Positions 42,833-51,225 of a stretch of DNA of 64,000 bases are shown piece after piece. The stretch covers positions 186,001 through 250,000 of the forward strand of contig NZ_FOFR01000005.1 in assembly GCF_900110955.1 (NCBI RefSeq). Reading direction: 5' to 3'. The notes under the pieces were generated by a model that made no database searches, was not told where the DNA came from, and saw only the letters and a program-made list of their open reading frames with translations. Both the position numbers and the translations under genes were made by a program. This DNA comes from Lentzea xinjiangensis. GTDB taxonomy: Bacteria; Actinomycetota; Actinomycetes; Mycobacteriales; Pseudonocardiaceae. Position 1 is the first letter of the stretch; the number at the start of each line of letters is the position of its first letter.

Positions 42833-44551
42833 GTGTTCTCACGTTCACGTTCTCGCCTGCGCACCGCGGCCATCGCCGCGGTCGTGGGCGCGGGTGTGCT
42901 GACGGCGGCCACCCCCGCCGCCGCGGCACCTCTCGCGGGCACGCGCTCGTACCTCGTCATCACCGCGCCGGGAGCCACCGCCGGGGTCACGGCGTCGATC
43001 ACGGGCAACAGCGGCACCGTGTGGAGCAGCTACGACGCGATCGGCGTCATCGTCGCCCACTCGGGCGCGGCCGACTTCGCGAGCCGGATGCGCGCCGTCG
43101 CCGGTGTGCAGAAGGTCGGCGCCACCCGCACGTCGGACGTCCCCGCCGAGGCGGCGAACCCGGCGATCCCCGCCGCTCCGGCGCAGGCGACGCCGGCGAC
43201 GACCGAGCCGGTGCGCGCGGACATGAGCCAGATCGGCGCGGACAGGGCCTGGGCGGTCAACCCGGGGTCGGCGGGCGTCACGGTCGGGGTGCTCGACACC
43301 GGCGTCGACGACCTGCACGACGACCTCAAGCCCAACTTCGACGCGGCCAACTCCGCCTCCTGCGCCTACGGCAAGCTCGACACCCGCGCCGGGTCGTGGC
43401 GCGACACCGACACCCACGGCACGCACGTCGCCGGCACCATCGCGGCGGCGAAGAACGGCCGCGGCGTGGTCGGTGTCGCTCCCGGCGTCAAGATCGCCTC
43501 GGTGCGCATCGCCGAGCAGCCCAGCGGGCTGTTCTTCCCGGAGAACACCATCTGCGCCATGGTCTTCTCCGGTGACCGCGGCTTCGAGGTGACCAACAAC
43601 AGCTACTACACCGATCCTTGGCTGTTCAACTGCCCGGACAACGCCGACCAGGACGCGATCCTGGAGGGCGTGCGGCGGGCCGTGGCCTACGCCGAGGGCA
43701 AGGGCGTGCTGAACGTCGCCGCGGCGGGCAACGAGAACTACAACCTCGCGAACAAGACCCGCGACTCGACGAGCCCGAACGACTCGACCCCGGTGCAGCG
43801 CACGGTCACCAACGCCTGCCTGAGCGTCCCGACCGAGGTCTCCGGCGTCGTCAGCGTCTCCTCGATCACCTCGGCCAACGGCAAGTCGTCGTTCTCCAAC
43901 TACGGCACCGACAAGATCCACCTCGCCGCACCCGGTGACAGCGTCCACTCGACCGTGCCCGGCGGCCGCTACGGCGCCAAGTCCGGCACCTCGATGGCTT
44001 CCCCGCACGTCGCGGGCGTGGCGGCGCTGCTCAAGTCGGCCAACCCCACGGCCACCCCGGCCCGGCTCCGCGAGCTGCTCGCGGCCCAGGCCGACGACCT
44101 GAGCTGCACCGACAGCCGGTGCAGCGGCACCACCGCCAGGAACAACTTCTTCGGCGAGGGCCGCGTCGACGCGTTCGCCGCGGTCGGCACCGGCACCCCC
44201 GTCCCCGGCGGCGAGTTCGAGAACACCGCCGACGTCGCCATCCCGGACGCCGGTGCGGCGGTGACGAGCCCGATCACGGTCTCCGGCCTCACCGGCAACG
44301 CCCCGGCCGCGCTGAAGGTGGCCGTGAACATCACGCACACCTACCGCGGCGACCTGGTCATCGACCTGATCGCCCCGGACGGCACCGCCTACCGGCTCAA
44401 GGGCTCCGGCAACGACTCCGCCGACAACGTCGTGGCGACCTACTCGGTCGACGCCTCCGGCGAGGCCGCCAACGGCACGTGGAAGCTGCAGGTCCAGGAC
44501 GTGGCGCGGGCCGACACCGGCTTCATCGACTCCTGGAAGCTGATTTTCTGA
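42833..44551 (+). CDS. Secreted subtilisin-like serine protease with P/proprotein domain
   Basis: A 572-residue exported S8 peptidase. A signal peptide (AAIAAVVGAGVLTAATPAAAA) is followed by a propeptide (about 36-125) and the catalytic domain with Asp155 (GVLDTGVDD), His195 (DTHGTHVAG) and Ser387 (SGTSMASPH). The last ~110 residues form a proprotein-convertase P domain (NITHTYRGDLVIDLIAPDGTAYRL and GTWKLQVQDVARADTGFIDSW). It starts with GTG preceded by TTGGAGGA. It probably acts in extracellular protein degradation. Confidence 0.95.
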   Translation: MFSRSRSRLRTAAIAAVVGAGVLTAATPAAAAPLAGTRSYLVITAPGATAGVTASITGNSGTVWSSYDAIGVIVAHSGAADFASRMRAVAGVQKVGATRTSDVPAEAANPAIPAAPAQATPATTEPVRADMSQIGADRAWAVNPGSAGVTVGVLDTGVDDLHDDLKPNFDAANSASCAYGKLDTRAGSWRDTDTHGTHVAGTIAAAKNGRGVVGVAPGVKIASVRIAEQPSGLFFPENTICAMVFSGDRGFEVTNNSYYTDPWLFNCPDNADQDAILEGVRRAVAYAEGKGVLNVAAAGNENYNLANKTRDSTSPNDSTPVQRTVTNACLSVPTEVSGVVSVSSITSANGKSSFSNYGTDKIHLAAPGDSVHSTVPGGRYGAKSGTSMASPHVAGVAALLKSANPTATPARLRELLAAQADDLSCTDSRCSGTTARNNFFGEGRVDAFAAVGTGTPVPGGEFENTADVAIPDAGAAVTSPITVSGLTGNAPAALKVAVNITHTYRGDLVIDLIAPDGTAYRLKGSGNDSADNVVATYSVDASGEAANGTWKLQVQDVARADTGFIDSWKLIF

Positions 44552-44615
44552 CCGGCATTCGGACGAAACCCGGCGGCCGCGGCTAACTCCGGTCCGCGGT
44601 GAGCGATAGCAGGAC

Positions 44616-45257
44616 GTGGAACCCGATCCGTGGCCGGCGGCCGCCGAGTCCCTCGACGAGCACGAACGCGACCAGGTGCTGGCCAGGCTGGCCGGCACCG
44701 TCGTGCAGCCCGGCCAGACCGAGCGGCTGGCCAGGGGTGAGCGGGACGTCGTGTTCCTGCTGCCCGACCGGCTCGTGCTGGTGCGGCCGGAGCCGTTCTG
44801 GACCGGCTCGCACGACCGCGGCCAGGTCGTGCGCATCCTGCTCGCCGCCGGTCACGTGCAGTTCGACCTGACCGGCGGCGAGAGCGTCGAGTTCTGGATC
44901 GACACCGAGCTCTCCCCCGCCGAGCCGTTCGTGGAGCAGGCCCGGAACTGGCTCGCGCCGCGCCGGAGCTCGGCGAGCGGCGCCGTCGCCGGGTTCGGGC
45001 TCGCGATCGTCCTCGCGCTGCTGTTCGCCTCCGGGCCGGTGGACCTGATTCCCGCCGACGACCGCCTCACCGCCCGCTCGACCTGCGGTGACTTCCTGCG
45101 GGCCGGTCTCGGCGAGCAGGTCGAGCTGCTCAGACGGCTGTTCGGGCAGGCGGGCAGGCCGGACGAGGCGGAGAAGCCGATGACGCTCGACGCGTCGAAG
45201 CGGCACTGCGGCGAGCACGGGGCCGCCACCCTCGACTCGCTCGTCACCGGGCGCTGA
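44616..45257 (+). CDS. Hypothetical protein with one membrane helix
   Basis: A 213-residue protein starting with GTG. The first ~115 residues form a globular part (DVVFLLPDRLVLVRPEPFWTG, then QFDLTGGESVEFWID), followed by a single membrane helix (VAGFGLAIVLALLFASG) and an outer domain with two cysteines (STCGDFLRAGL and KRHCGEHG). It is possibly a membrane-bound sensor or scaffold. The family is not recognised. Confidence 0.6.
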   Translation: MEPDPWPAAAESLDEHERDQVLARLAGTVVQPGQTERLARGERDVVFLLPDRLVLVRPEPFWTGSHDRGQVVRILLAAGHVQFDLTGGESVEFWIDTELSPAEPFVEQARNWLAPRRSSASGAVAGFGLAIVLALLFASGPVDLIPADDRLTARSTCGDFLRAGLGEQVELLRRLFGQAGRPDEAEKPMTLDASKRHCGEHGAATLDSLVTGR

Positions 45258-45312
45258 GCCCCTGGCCGCGCCGAAGGCCGCGGACCTCCGGCGCAGGCCC
45301 TATGGTGCGGAG

Positions 45313-46215
45313 GTGTTCGACACCCGCCAGCTCGAGATCTTCGCGACGGTGGCCAGAACGGGGTCGTTCAGCGCGGCCGCGCGGCTGCTGCACTGCTCCC
45401 AGCCCGCCGTCAGCCAGCAGATGCGCGCGCTGGAGCGGCAGGTGGGCGGCCCGCTGTTCGTGCGGACCGGCCGCGGGCTGCACCTCACCGAGGCCGGGCG
45501 GATCCTGGCGGACCGCGGCGCGACGCTGCTCGACCAGCTCGCGACGACCCACCAGCAGGTCAGCGCGATCGCGACGCACGACATCGGCACCATCCGGATC
45601 TGCGCGTTCCCCAGCGCCAACGTCTCGCTCGTGCCCGTGGCGGCGGCGATCCTGGCGCAGGAGCGGCCGCACCTGCGGCTCGAGCTGGTCGAGCAGGAGC
45701 CACCGGACTCGTTCGCCCTGCTCCGCGGCGGCGAGGTCGACCTGGTGATCAGCTTCAGCTACCAGGACGAGCCGCGCGACGAGACGGCGGTCAAGGGCAT
45801 GCTGCGCGTGCCGCTGCTGCGCGAGCCGCTCGCGTTGCTCGTCCCCGCGGGTCATCGGCTCGCCGGCCGCGAGCGCGTGTCGCTGGCCGAGACCGCGCGG
45901 GAGCGCTGGATCGCGGGGTGCGTGCGGTGCCAGCGCGCCCTGCACCAGGCGTGCGGCGCGGCGGGGTTCACGCCCGACATCACCTGCTCGACCGACGACA
46001 ACCTGGCCATCCAGAGCCTCGTCACGGCCGGGCTCGGGGTGGCGCTCGTGCCGCGGCTGCTGCTGTCGTTCCTGCAGCACCCCGGCCTGACCGCGGTCGA
46101 GGTGGAGTCGTCGGCCGAACGGCTCACCGCCCTGTACACGTGGCCGGACCTGATCCGCCTGCCGATCATGCGGGCCACCGTCGACGCGTTGATCTCCGCC
46201 GCCGCGAAGGCATAA
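45313..46215 (+). CDS. LysR-family regulator
   Basis: A 300-residue LTTR. The N-terminal helix-turn-helix reads LEIFATVARTGSFSAAARLLHCSQPAVSQQMRALERQVGG, and the C-terminal co-inducer domain is complete. It is in line with, and 68 bases upstream of, the YeiH-like gene, with a LysR box overlapping its own stop codon. By context it senses a sulfur compound. The exact GTG start is uncertain. Confidence 0.9.
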   Translation: MFDTRQLEIFATVARTGSFSAAARLLHCSQPAVSQQMRALERQVGGPLFVRTGRGLHLTEAGRILADRGATLLDQLATTHQQVSAIATHDIGTIRICAFPSANVSLVPVAAAILAQERPHLRLELVEQEPPDSFALLRGGEVDLVISFSYQDEPRDETAVKGMLRVPLLREPLALLVPAGHRLAGRERVSLAETARERWIAGCVRCQRALHQACGAAGFTPDITCSTDDNLAIQSLVTAGLGVALVPRLLLSFLQHPGLTAVEVESSAERLTALYTWPDLIRLPIMRATVDALISAAAKA

Positions 46216-46227
46216 GCGCGTCTTATG
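46211..46227. promoter_or_regulatory. LysR box (T-N11-A) upstream of the exporter/dioxygenase pair
   Basis: A perfect 6-bp inverted repeat CATAAG-CGCGT-CTTATG. The inner TAAGCGCGTCTTA fits the T-N11-A consensus. It overlaps the lysR-like stop codon and precedes the YeiH-like start by 57 bases. Confidence 0.8.
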
Positions 46228-46283
46228 GGGCCCCAAGAGATGCCCCTCTACTGCGACCAGGCCGCACTGGCCATCGTGGGGTC

Positions 46284-47279
46284 ATGGGGACGATCAGGAC
46301 CACTCCGCGCACGTCCGGCTCGGTCCTGCCCGGTCTCGCCGTGGTCGGGGCCGGCGTCACGATCGCGATGGTCGTCTCCCTGGTGCAGCCCTCGGTCAGC
46401 GCGCTGACCGTCGCGGTGCTGCTCGGCGCCGTCGTCGCCAACGTCGTGACGCTGCCCGCGTCGGCCGGTCCCGGCATCAGGCTCGCCGGCCGCCGCCTGC
46501 TGCGGCTCGGTGTCGTGCTGCTCGGGCTCAAGCTGGTCTTCCAGGACGTCCTGAAGCTCGGCTACGAGGTCCTGGTGCTGGCGGTCGTCGCCGTCGTCGT
46601 GACGTTCGTCGTGACGCGGTGGCTCGGCAGGGTGCTCGGGGTGGGCGAGGGCCTGTCGCTGCTGATCGCCACCGGGTTCTCGATCTGCGGCGCCTCCGCG
46701 GTCGCCGCGATGAACAGCGTGCGCGAGCAGGACGAGCAGGACGTGGCCAAGGCGCTCGGCCTGGTGACGCTCTTCGGCACCGTCGCGATGTTCGGCCTGC
46801 CCGCGCTGCACCCGCTCACCGGCCTCTCCTCCGCGCAGTACGGGGTGTGGGCGGGGGGCAGCGTGCACGAGGTAGCCCAGGTCGTGGCCGCCGCCGGACC
46901 GGTCAGCGGCGCGCTCGCCATCGCGGTGGCGGTGAAGCTGACGCGGGTCGTGCTGCTCGCCCCGATGCTCGCCGCGGTGAGCTTCGCCGAACGGCTCAAG
47001 TACCCGGCCACCGGCCGGCGCCCGCCGCTCGTGCCGCTGTTCGTCCTCGGGTTCCTCGCGATGGCGGCGGTGCGCGCGACCGGCCTGGTGCCCGACGCCG
47101 TGCTGTCGGCGGCGACGTTCGTGGACACCGTGCTGCTGGCGGCGGGCATGTTCGCGCTGGGCACGGCCGTGCGGCTGCGCTCCCTCGCCCGCTCCGGCCC
47201 GGCGGTGCTGCTGCTGGGCCTGCTCTCGACCGTTCTGATCGTCGTCGTGGTGCTGACCGGAACGGTGCTGATCGGCTGA
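46284..47279 (+). CDS. YeiH/UPF0324 family membrane protein (putative sulfate/sulfite exporter)
   Basis: A 331-residue protein with about ten membrane helices. The family motifs RLLRLGVVLLGLKL and ATGFSICGASAVAAMN are clear. Members are proposed exporters of sulfate or other anions. Directly followed by a cysteine dioxygenase gene, it may export the sulfite or sulfate released from cysteine oxidation, which is inference from context. Confidence 0.9.
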   Translation: MGTIRTTPRTSGSVLPGLAVVGAGVTIAMVVSLVQPSVSALTVAVLLGAVVANVVTLPASAGPGIRLAGRRLLRLGVVLLGLKLVFQDVLKLGYEVLVLAVVAVVVTFVVTRWLGRVLGVGEGLSLLIATGFSICGASAVAAMNSVREQDEQDVAKALGLVTLFGTVAMFGLPALHPLTGLSSAQYGVWAGGSVHEVAQVVAAAGPVSGALAIAVAVKLTRVVLLAPMLAAVSFAERLKYPATGRRPPLVPLFVLGFLAMAAVRATGLVPDAVLSAATFVDTVLLAAGMFALGTAVRLRSLARSGPAVLLLGLLSTVLIVVVVLTGTVLIG

Positions 47280-47306
47280 TCTCCCGTTGACCAAGGAGGA
47301 CCGCTC

Positions 47307-47840
47307 ATGACGCACAGCCTGCTGTCACCCACGGCCACGCTCCTCGTGAGCGCCCTGCGCGGCGCGGTCGCCGGCGGAGGCGACGACGCCGCCGTCGCCG
47401 CGCGGGTCGCGGGCACCCTCGCCGGTCACCTGACCGACCCGTTCCTGCTGAGCGCGGCCCAGCGGGAACCCGATCCCACCGCCTACCGCCAGCACGTCCT
47501 GCACGTCGAGCCCGACGGCAGCTTCTCGGTCGTCGCCCTGGTCTGGCTGCCCGGCCAGGAGACGTGCGTCCACGACCACGTGTCGTGGTGCGTCGTGGGC
47601 ACCTACGTCGGCGAGGAGGAGGAAACCACCTACCGGCTGCGCGGCGATCGGCTGGTTCCGTTGCGCGTCAACCGGACCCCGGAGGGCGTGGCGTCCTACC
47701 TGGTGCCGCCGGGCGACATCCACAAGGTGTGCAACAACTCGAGCTCGCTGGCGATCTCGCTGCACGTCTACGGAGCGGACATCGGTGTGCTGGGCACCAG
47801 CATCCGGCGCCGCTACGACCTGCCCGTCATCGGGCGGTGA
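47307..47840 (+). CDS. Cysteine dioxygenase (type I, cupin)
   Basis: A 177-residue cupin that uses non-heme iron to oxidise cysteine or a related thiol to the sulfinate. The iron ligands are His89 and His91 in CVHDHVSW and His139 in PPGDIHKVCN. ATG start after AAGGAGG. It lies 27 bases after the YeiH-like gene, so the LysR-exporter-dioxygenase set forms a sulfur-handling unit. 3-Mercaptopropionate as substrate cannot be excluded. Confidence 0.9.
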   Translation: MTHSLLSPTATLLVSALRGAVAGGGDDAAVAARVAGTLAGHLTDPFLLSAAQREPDPTAYRQHVLHVEPDGSFSVVALVWLPGQETCVHDHVSWCVVGTYVGEEEETTYRLRGDRLVPLRVNRTPEGVASYLVPPGDIHKVCNNSSSLAISLHVYGADIGVLGTSIRRRYDLPVIGR

Positions 47841-47914
47841 TGCCGCGCTCGATCGCCGCGCACGCGTTGCGCGATCGGGTCGCGCACCTGCGGAACGGCT
47901 GAGTAGTTGTACCG

Positions 47915-48268
47915 ATGCCGCTCTCGGCCGCCATCGGCACGCTCGGAAGCGTGACCGAACTCGACCGGGCCAGGCTCGCCGCGACGGCCGGCTTCGCCAC
48001 CACCACCGTCCTGCTGGCCCTGACCGCCGCCGCCTACCTCAACGACTCCCTGGAGGCGTTCGGCTGGCAGGGCGGCGAGTACGCGTACGCCTTCGTCCTC
48101 ATCGCGCTCGGCTCCGCGCTGGCCGGCGGCGTGGTCAAGGCGCTGGCACCGAGGCCCTGGCGGCCGGCCGGGTCGGGCCTGCTCGTGGCGGGCGGGGCCG
48201 GTGTGGCGGTCGTGGTCCTGCTGGTGGCGCTGTTCGTGTGGGCGGTCGCGAACTGGAACCCGGCTTAG
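47915..48268 (+). CDS. Small integral membrane protein
   Basis: A 117-residue protein with three hydrophobic helices (TAGFATTTVLLALTAAAYL, YAYAFVLIALGSALAGGVV and a C-terminal GAGVAVVVLLVALFVWAV). There is no recognised family. The true start may be the ATG at 47915 or the GTG at 47951. Its stop codon lies within a terminator hairpin shared with the convergent tetR-like gene. Confidence 0.6.
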   Translation: MPLSAAIGTLGSVTELDRARLAATAGFATTTVLLALTAAAYLNDSLEAFGWQGGEYAYAFVLIALGSALAGGVVKALAPRPWRPAGSGLLVAGGAGVAVVVLLVALFVWAVANWNPA

Positions 48269-48286
48269 CCCGCGCAGGGCGGGCTA
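48266..48286. terminator. Hairpin containing both convergent stop codons
   Basis: The 8-bp inverted repeat TAGCCCGC with complement GCGGGCTA has a 5-base loop. The TAG of the left gene and the TAG of the right (minus-strand) gene form the two outer ends, so the terminator is built from the gene ends themselves. Confidence 0.7.
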
Positions 48287-48958
48287 GCCGCCCACCGCCT
48301 GCGCCAGACCGCGCAGCACGAGGCTCAGCGCGCGGGCCAGTTGTTCGCGGTGCCCGTCGAGCATGTCCGCGGTGACGCCGCCGACCGTGGCCTGGGCGAC
48401 GTCGTCGGTCGCCACCCGCAGCACCGCGCTCATGGCGGCTGCCTGCACCCGGACGTCGATCGCGCCGGACGGCTGGCCGAGCCGCCGCGCGAGCACGTCC
48501 ACCAGCGCGGCCTCCGCCCGTTCGTGCAGCATGAGGTAGACGGCGCGCAACGCCGGTTCGCCGTGGGTGAGCCGCACGACGTCGAGCACCGCGTCCACGT
48601 CCTCGTCCGACGACGAGTCGACGACGGGGGTGTAGGCCTCGCGGAGGTGGTCGATCAGCTCGAGGTCGGCCGGCCAGGCGCGCAGGACGGCGCAGAACGC
48701 GTCGACGCTGCGGGTGAGCAACGGCTCGACGCAGCTCTCCTTGTGCGGGAAGTAGCGCCAGAACGTGCGTTCGGAAACACCGGCCGCCTGGGCGATCTGC
48801 TCGCCGGACGTGCCGGCCACGCCCTGCTCGGCGAACAGCCGTACCGCGTGGCGCGAGATGTCGAGGCGCTGCCGCTGACGTTGCTCCTCGCTGACCGGCG
48901 GCCGTCCCCGCCGGGGTGGGCCGTCGGCCGTGGCGATTTCTGGCACAACGTCCGTCAT
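48284..48958 (-). CDS. TetR-family regulator of the P450/ferredoxin pair
   Basis: A 224-residue regulator with HTH segment LDISRHAVRLFAEQGVAGTSGEQIAQAAGVSERTFWRYFPHKESCV and an all-helical ligand domain. The ATG at 48958 gives the usual length. It diverges from the P450 gene, with a 73-base gap that holds a small palindrome, so it probably represses the P450. Confidence 0.88.
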   Translation of the reverse strand: MTDVVPEIATADGPPRRGRPPVSEEQRQRQRLDISRHAVRLFAEQGVAGTSGEQIAQAAGVSERTFWRYFPHKESCVEPLLTRSVDAFCAVLRAWPADLELIDHLREAYTPVVDSSSDEDVDAVLDVVRLTHGEPALRAVYLMLHERAEAALVDVLARRLGQPSGAIDVRVQAAAMSAVLRVATDDVAQATVGGVTADMLDGHREQLARALSLVLRGLAQAVGG

Positions 48959-48995
48959 CGGCCGATTTAAGCACGTCACCCGGTCGGCACAATTA

Positions 48996-49012
48996 TTGGC
49001 AGCATCTGCCAA
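48996..49012. promoter_or_regulatory. Probable TetR operator
   Basis: TTGGCAG-CAT-CTGCCAA, a perfect 7-bp inverted repeat in the short gap between the divergent tetR-like and P450 genes, 20 bases upstream of the P450 start. Confidence 0.7.
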
Positions 49013-49031
49013 GAAGCGCTACGGTCGGTGC

Positions 49032-50246
49032 ATGAGCATTGACGCAGAGCGCCTGAAGCTGCCGCTGGCCAGGCCGAACGTCCTCGAACTCGCGCCGCTC
49101 TACGAGGTGCTGCGACGCGAGGCTCCGATCGCACCCGTCACCACGCCCGCGGGCGACCCCGCCTGGCTCGTCACCCGCTACGACGAGGTCCGCCTCCTGC
49201 TGGGCGACAAGCGCTTCGGCCGGTCGCACCCCGAACCCGAGAAGGCCTCGCGCATCTCGACCGCCGCCGTCCAGGACGGCCCGACCGGCGACTTCGAGAC
49301 CGAGGAGGCCGACCACGCGCGCCTGCGCCGCCTGCTGACGCCCGCGTTCTCCGCCAAGCGGATGCGGAGGCTGGGCGAGAACATGGAGCAGCTCGTCGAG
49401 GGCTACCTGGACCGGCTCGTCGCCGAGCACGAGACCACCGGCGTGGTCGACCTGCACCGCGGGCTCGCGTTCCCGTTGCCGGTGGCCATGATCTGCCGGC
49501 TGCTCGGCGTGCCGGAGCAGGACACCGAGCTGTTCGCGTCGCTGTCCGAGCGCATGGCGGGCACCGCGATCGGCGAGGCGGCCCACGAGGCCCGCGAGGA
49601 GTTCTTCCGCTACATGGTCGGGCTCGTCGAGGCCAAGCGCCCGCAGCTCGGCGAGGACGTGATCTCCGACCTCGTCCGCGCCCAGAGCGAGGACCCGTCC
49701 TTCGACTACGCGGAGATGGTCCGCCTGTGCGTCGGCCTGCTGTTCGCGGGCCACGAGACCACCGTCAACCGCATCGGCCTCGGCGTGCTGTTCCTGCTCA
49801 CCGAGCGGTCGCGCTGGGAGGCACTGGTCGCCGACCCCGCCGGCCGCGTCGACGCGGTGGTCGAGGAGGTCATGCGCCTCGGCGCGCCCGGCGACCTCGG
49901 CCTGCTGCGGTACGCGCGCGAGGACGTCGAGATCGCGGGCGTGACCATCCGCGCGGGCGACGCGCTGGTCCTCTCGATCAACGCCGCCAACCGCGACGCC
50001 GACGTCTACAGCGACGCGGAGGAGTTCAACCCCGACCGTCCCGAGAGGACGCACCTCGGTTTCGGCCACGGCGCGCACTTCTGCATCGGCGCGTCACTGG
50101 CCCGCACGGAGCTGCGCGTCGTGTTCTCGGCGCTGGCCCGCCGCCTGCCGGACCTGCGGCTCGCGAAGGACGTCGACTCGCTGCAGGTCCGCGCGACGCT
50201 CACCGGTGGCGTCGCCGAGCTGCCCGTCACCTGGAGGTCGGCGTGA
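49032..50246 (+). CDS. Cytochrome P450
   Basis: A 404-residue soluble P450. The heme ligand is Cys351 in FGHGAHFCIGASLAR, the I-helix motif is LLFAGHETTVN, and ExxR lies in EEVMRLGAPGDLG. It overlaps the following ferredoxin gene by four bases (GTGA), so the pair is an electron-transfer unit under TetR control. The type resembles CYP105/CYP107-like xenobiotic or macrolide hydroxylases; the substrate is unknown. Confidence 0.93.
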   Translation: MSIDAERLKLPLARPNVLELAPLYEVLRREAPIAPVTTPAGDPAWLVTRYDEVRLLLGDKRFGRSHPEPEKASRISTAAVQDGPTGDFETEEADHARLRRLLTPAFSAKRMRRLGENMEQLVEGYLDRLVAEHETTGVVDLHRGLAFPLPVAMICRLLGVPEQDTELFASLSERMAGTAIGEAAHEAREEFFRYMVGLVEAKRPQLGEDVISDLVRAQSEDPSFDYAEMVRLCVGLLFAGHETTVNRIGLGVLFLLTERSRWEALVADPAGRVDAVVEEVMRLGAPGDLGLLRYAREDVEIAGVTIRAGDALVLSINAANRDADVYSDAEEFNPDRPERTHLGFGHGAHFCIGASLARTELRVVFSALARRLPDLRLAKDVDSLQVRATLTGGVAELPVTWRSA

Positions 50247-50437
50247 GGGTCGTGGTGGACCAGGGCAGGTGCGTCGGCGCGGGCCAGTGCGTGCTGGCCG
50301 CGGACGACGTGTTCGACCAGCGCGACGAGGACGGCCTGGTCGACCTGCTCGACCCGAGCCCGCCCCAGTCACGGCTGGCGGACGTGCGGCACGCCGCGGC
50401 GGTGTGCCCGGCTTCGGCCATCGCCGTGGAGGACTGA
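50243..50437 (+). CDS. 3Fe-4S ferredoxin
   Basis: A 64-residue P450-type ferredoxin. The cluster ligands are the cysteines in CVGAGQC and the distal CPASAI; the missing fourth Cys indicates a 3Fe-4S cluster. It starts with GTG overlapping the P450 stop and passes electrons to that P450. Confidence 0.93.
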   Translation: MRVVVDQGRCVGAGQCVLAADDVFDQRDEDGLVDLLDPSPPQSRLADVRHAAAVCPASAIAVED

Positions 50438-50479
50438 CCTCGCCCGCGGCGCCGGGTGAGCGCCGCAACGGCGGAAGCG

Positions 50480-50517
50480 GCGTTGCCGGGCCGGGGAGAG
50501 CCCCGGCCCGGCAACGC
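50480..50517. terminator. Strong bidirectional terminator
   Basis: A perfect 17-bp inverted repeat (GCGTTGCCGGGCCGGGG and complement) with an AGAG loop, between the ferredoxin gene and the convergent EF-hand gene. Confidence 0.92.
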
Positions 50518-50546
50518 GGCGCGGTCATGAGGCCCGGACCCGCACC

Positions 50547-51101
50547 TCAGGTGCGCTGCAACGCCTCCGGGTACAGCCAGCTCCCGGGCGTGTCCTCGGC
50601 CGGGTTCGTGTAGTAGTCCCGCACGGCCGCGACGTACTCGTCCACGCTGATCGCCCCGTCCCCGTCGAGGTCGAGGTGCGAGAACGCGAGCCCGCACTCC
50701 GCCTCGGACAACCCGCGCGCCTTCAGCAGCACCCGGAACTCCGCCGCGTCGACCCGGCCGTCACCGTTGGTGTCGGCGATGTCGAGCAGCGCCCGCACGA
50801 CCTCCAGGAAGTCGACGTTGATCGGTCCGCCCTCGACGAACGCCTCGATCATCGCGTCGCGGTACGCCCGCGGCCCGATGCGGCCGTCGCGGCCGGCGCC
50901 GCAGTGGCCGACGATCGCCTCCCAGAACCTGTCGTAGGCCTCCACCAGCTCCCGGCCGCGTTCCGACGACGCCGGCTCCCCGAACGCGAGCAGCAGCCGG
51001 TTGGCCAGCGCGTAGACGTCGGCGAGCTCGATGACCCCGTTGCGGTTGACGTCGTAGTGGGCGAAGGTCGCGTCGATCCTGTGCTGCAGCACCTGCTTCA
51101 T
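50547..51101 (-). CDS. EF-hand calcium-binding protein (calerythrin-like)
   Basis: A 184-residue soluble protein with four EF-hand positions. Three loops are canonical: DVNRNGVIELAD, DTNGDGRVDAAE and DLDGDGAISVDE. The second in order (GAGRDGRIGPRA) lacks the first Asp ligands and is degenerate. This arrangement is that of calerythrin and other actinomycete calcium buffers or sensors. A calcium-sensing role is inferred; no partner gene is adjacent. Confidence 0.92.
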   Translation of the reverse strand: MKQVLQHRIDATFAHYDVNRNGVIELADVYALANRLLLAFGEPASSERGRELVEAYDRFWEAIVGHCGAGRDGRIGPRAYRDAMIEAFVEGGPINVDFLEVVRALLDIADTNGDGRVDAAEFRVLLKARGLSEAECGLAFSHLDLDGDGAISVDEYVAAVRDYYTNPAEDTPGSWLYPEALQRT

Positions 51102-51185
51102 GACCAGGCACTGTGAAGACGCGGCGACCCTTCGCGCAACGCCCGTCCCCCTCCTGGGTGGTGTTGTTCAGCCGACTCCGCGAAG

Positions 51186-51203
51186 CCGGTATAGTTATAC
51201 CGG
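51186..51203. promoter_or_regulatory. Palindrome in the promoter of the methionine aminopeptidase gene
   Basis: A perfect 8-bp inverted repeat CCGGTATA-GT-TATACCGG. It contains TATAGT, a possible -10 element, and lies 22 bases before the TTG start. It could be a repressor operator over the promoter. Confidence 0.6.
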
Positions 51204-51225
51204 CACCCGCTGATGGAGGAACACG

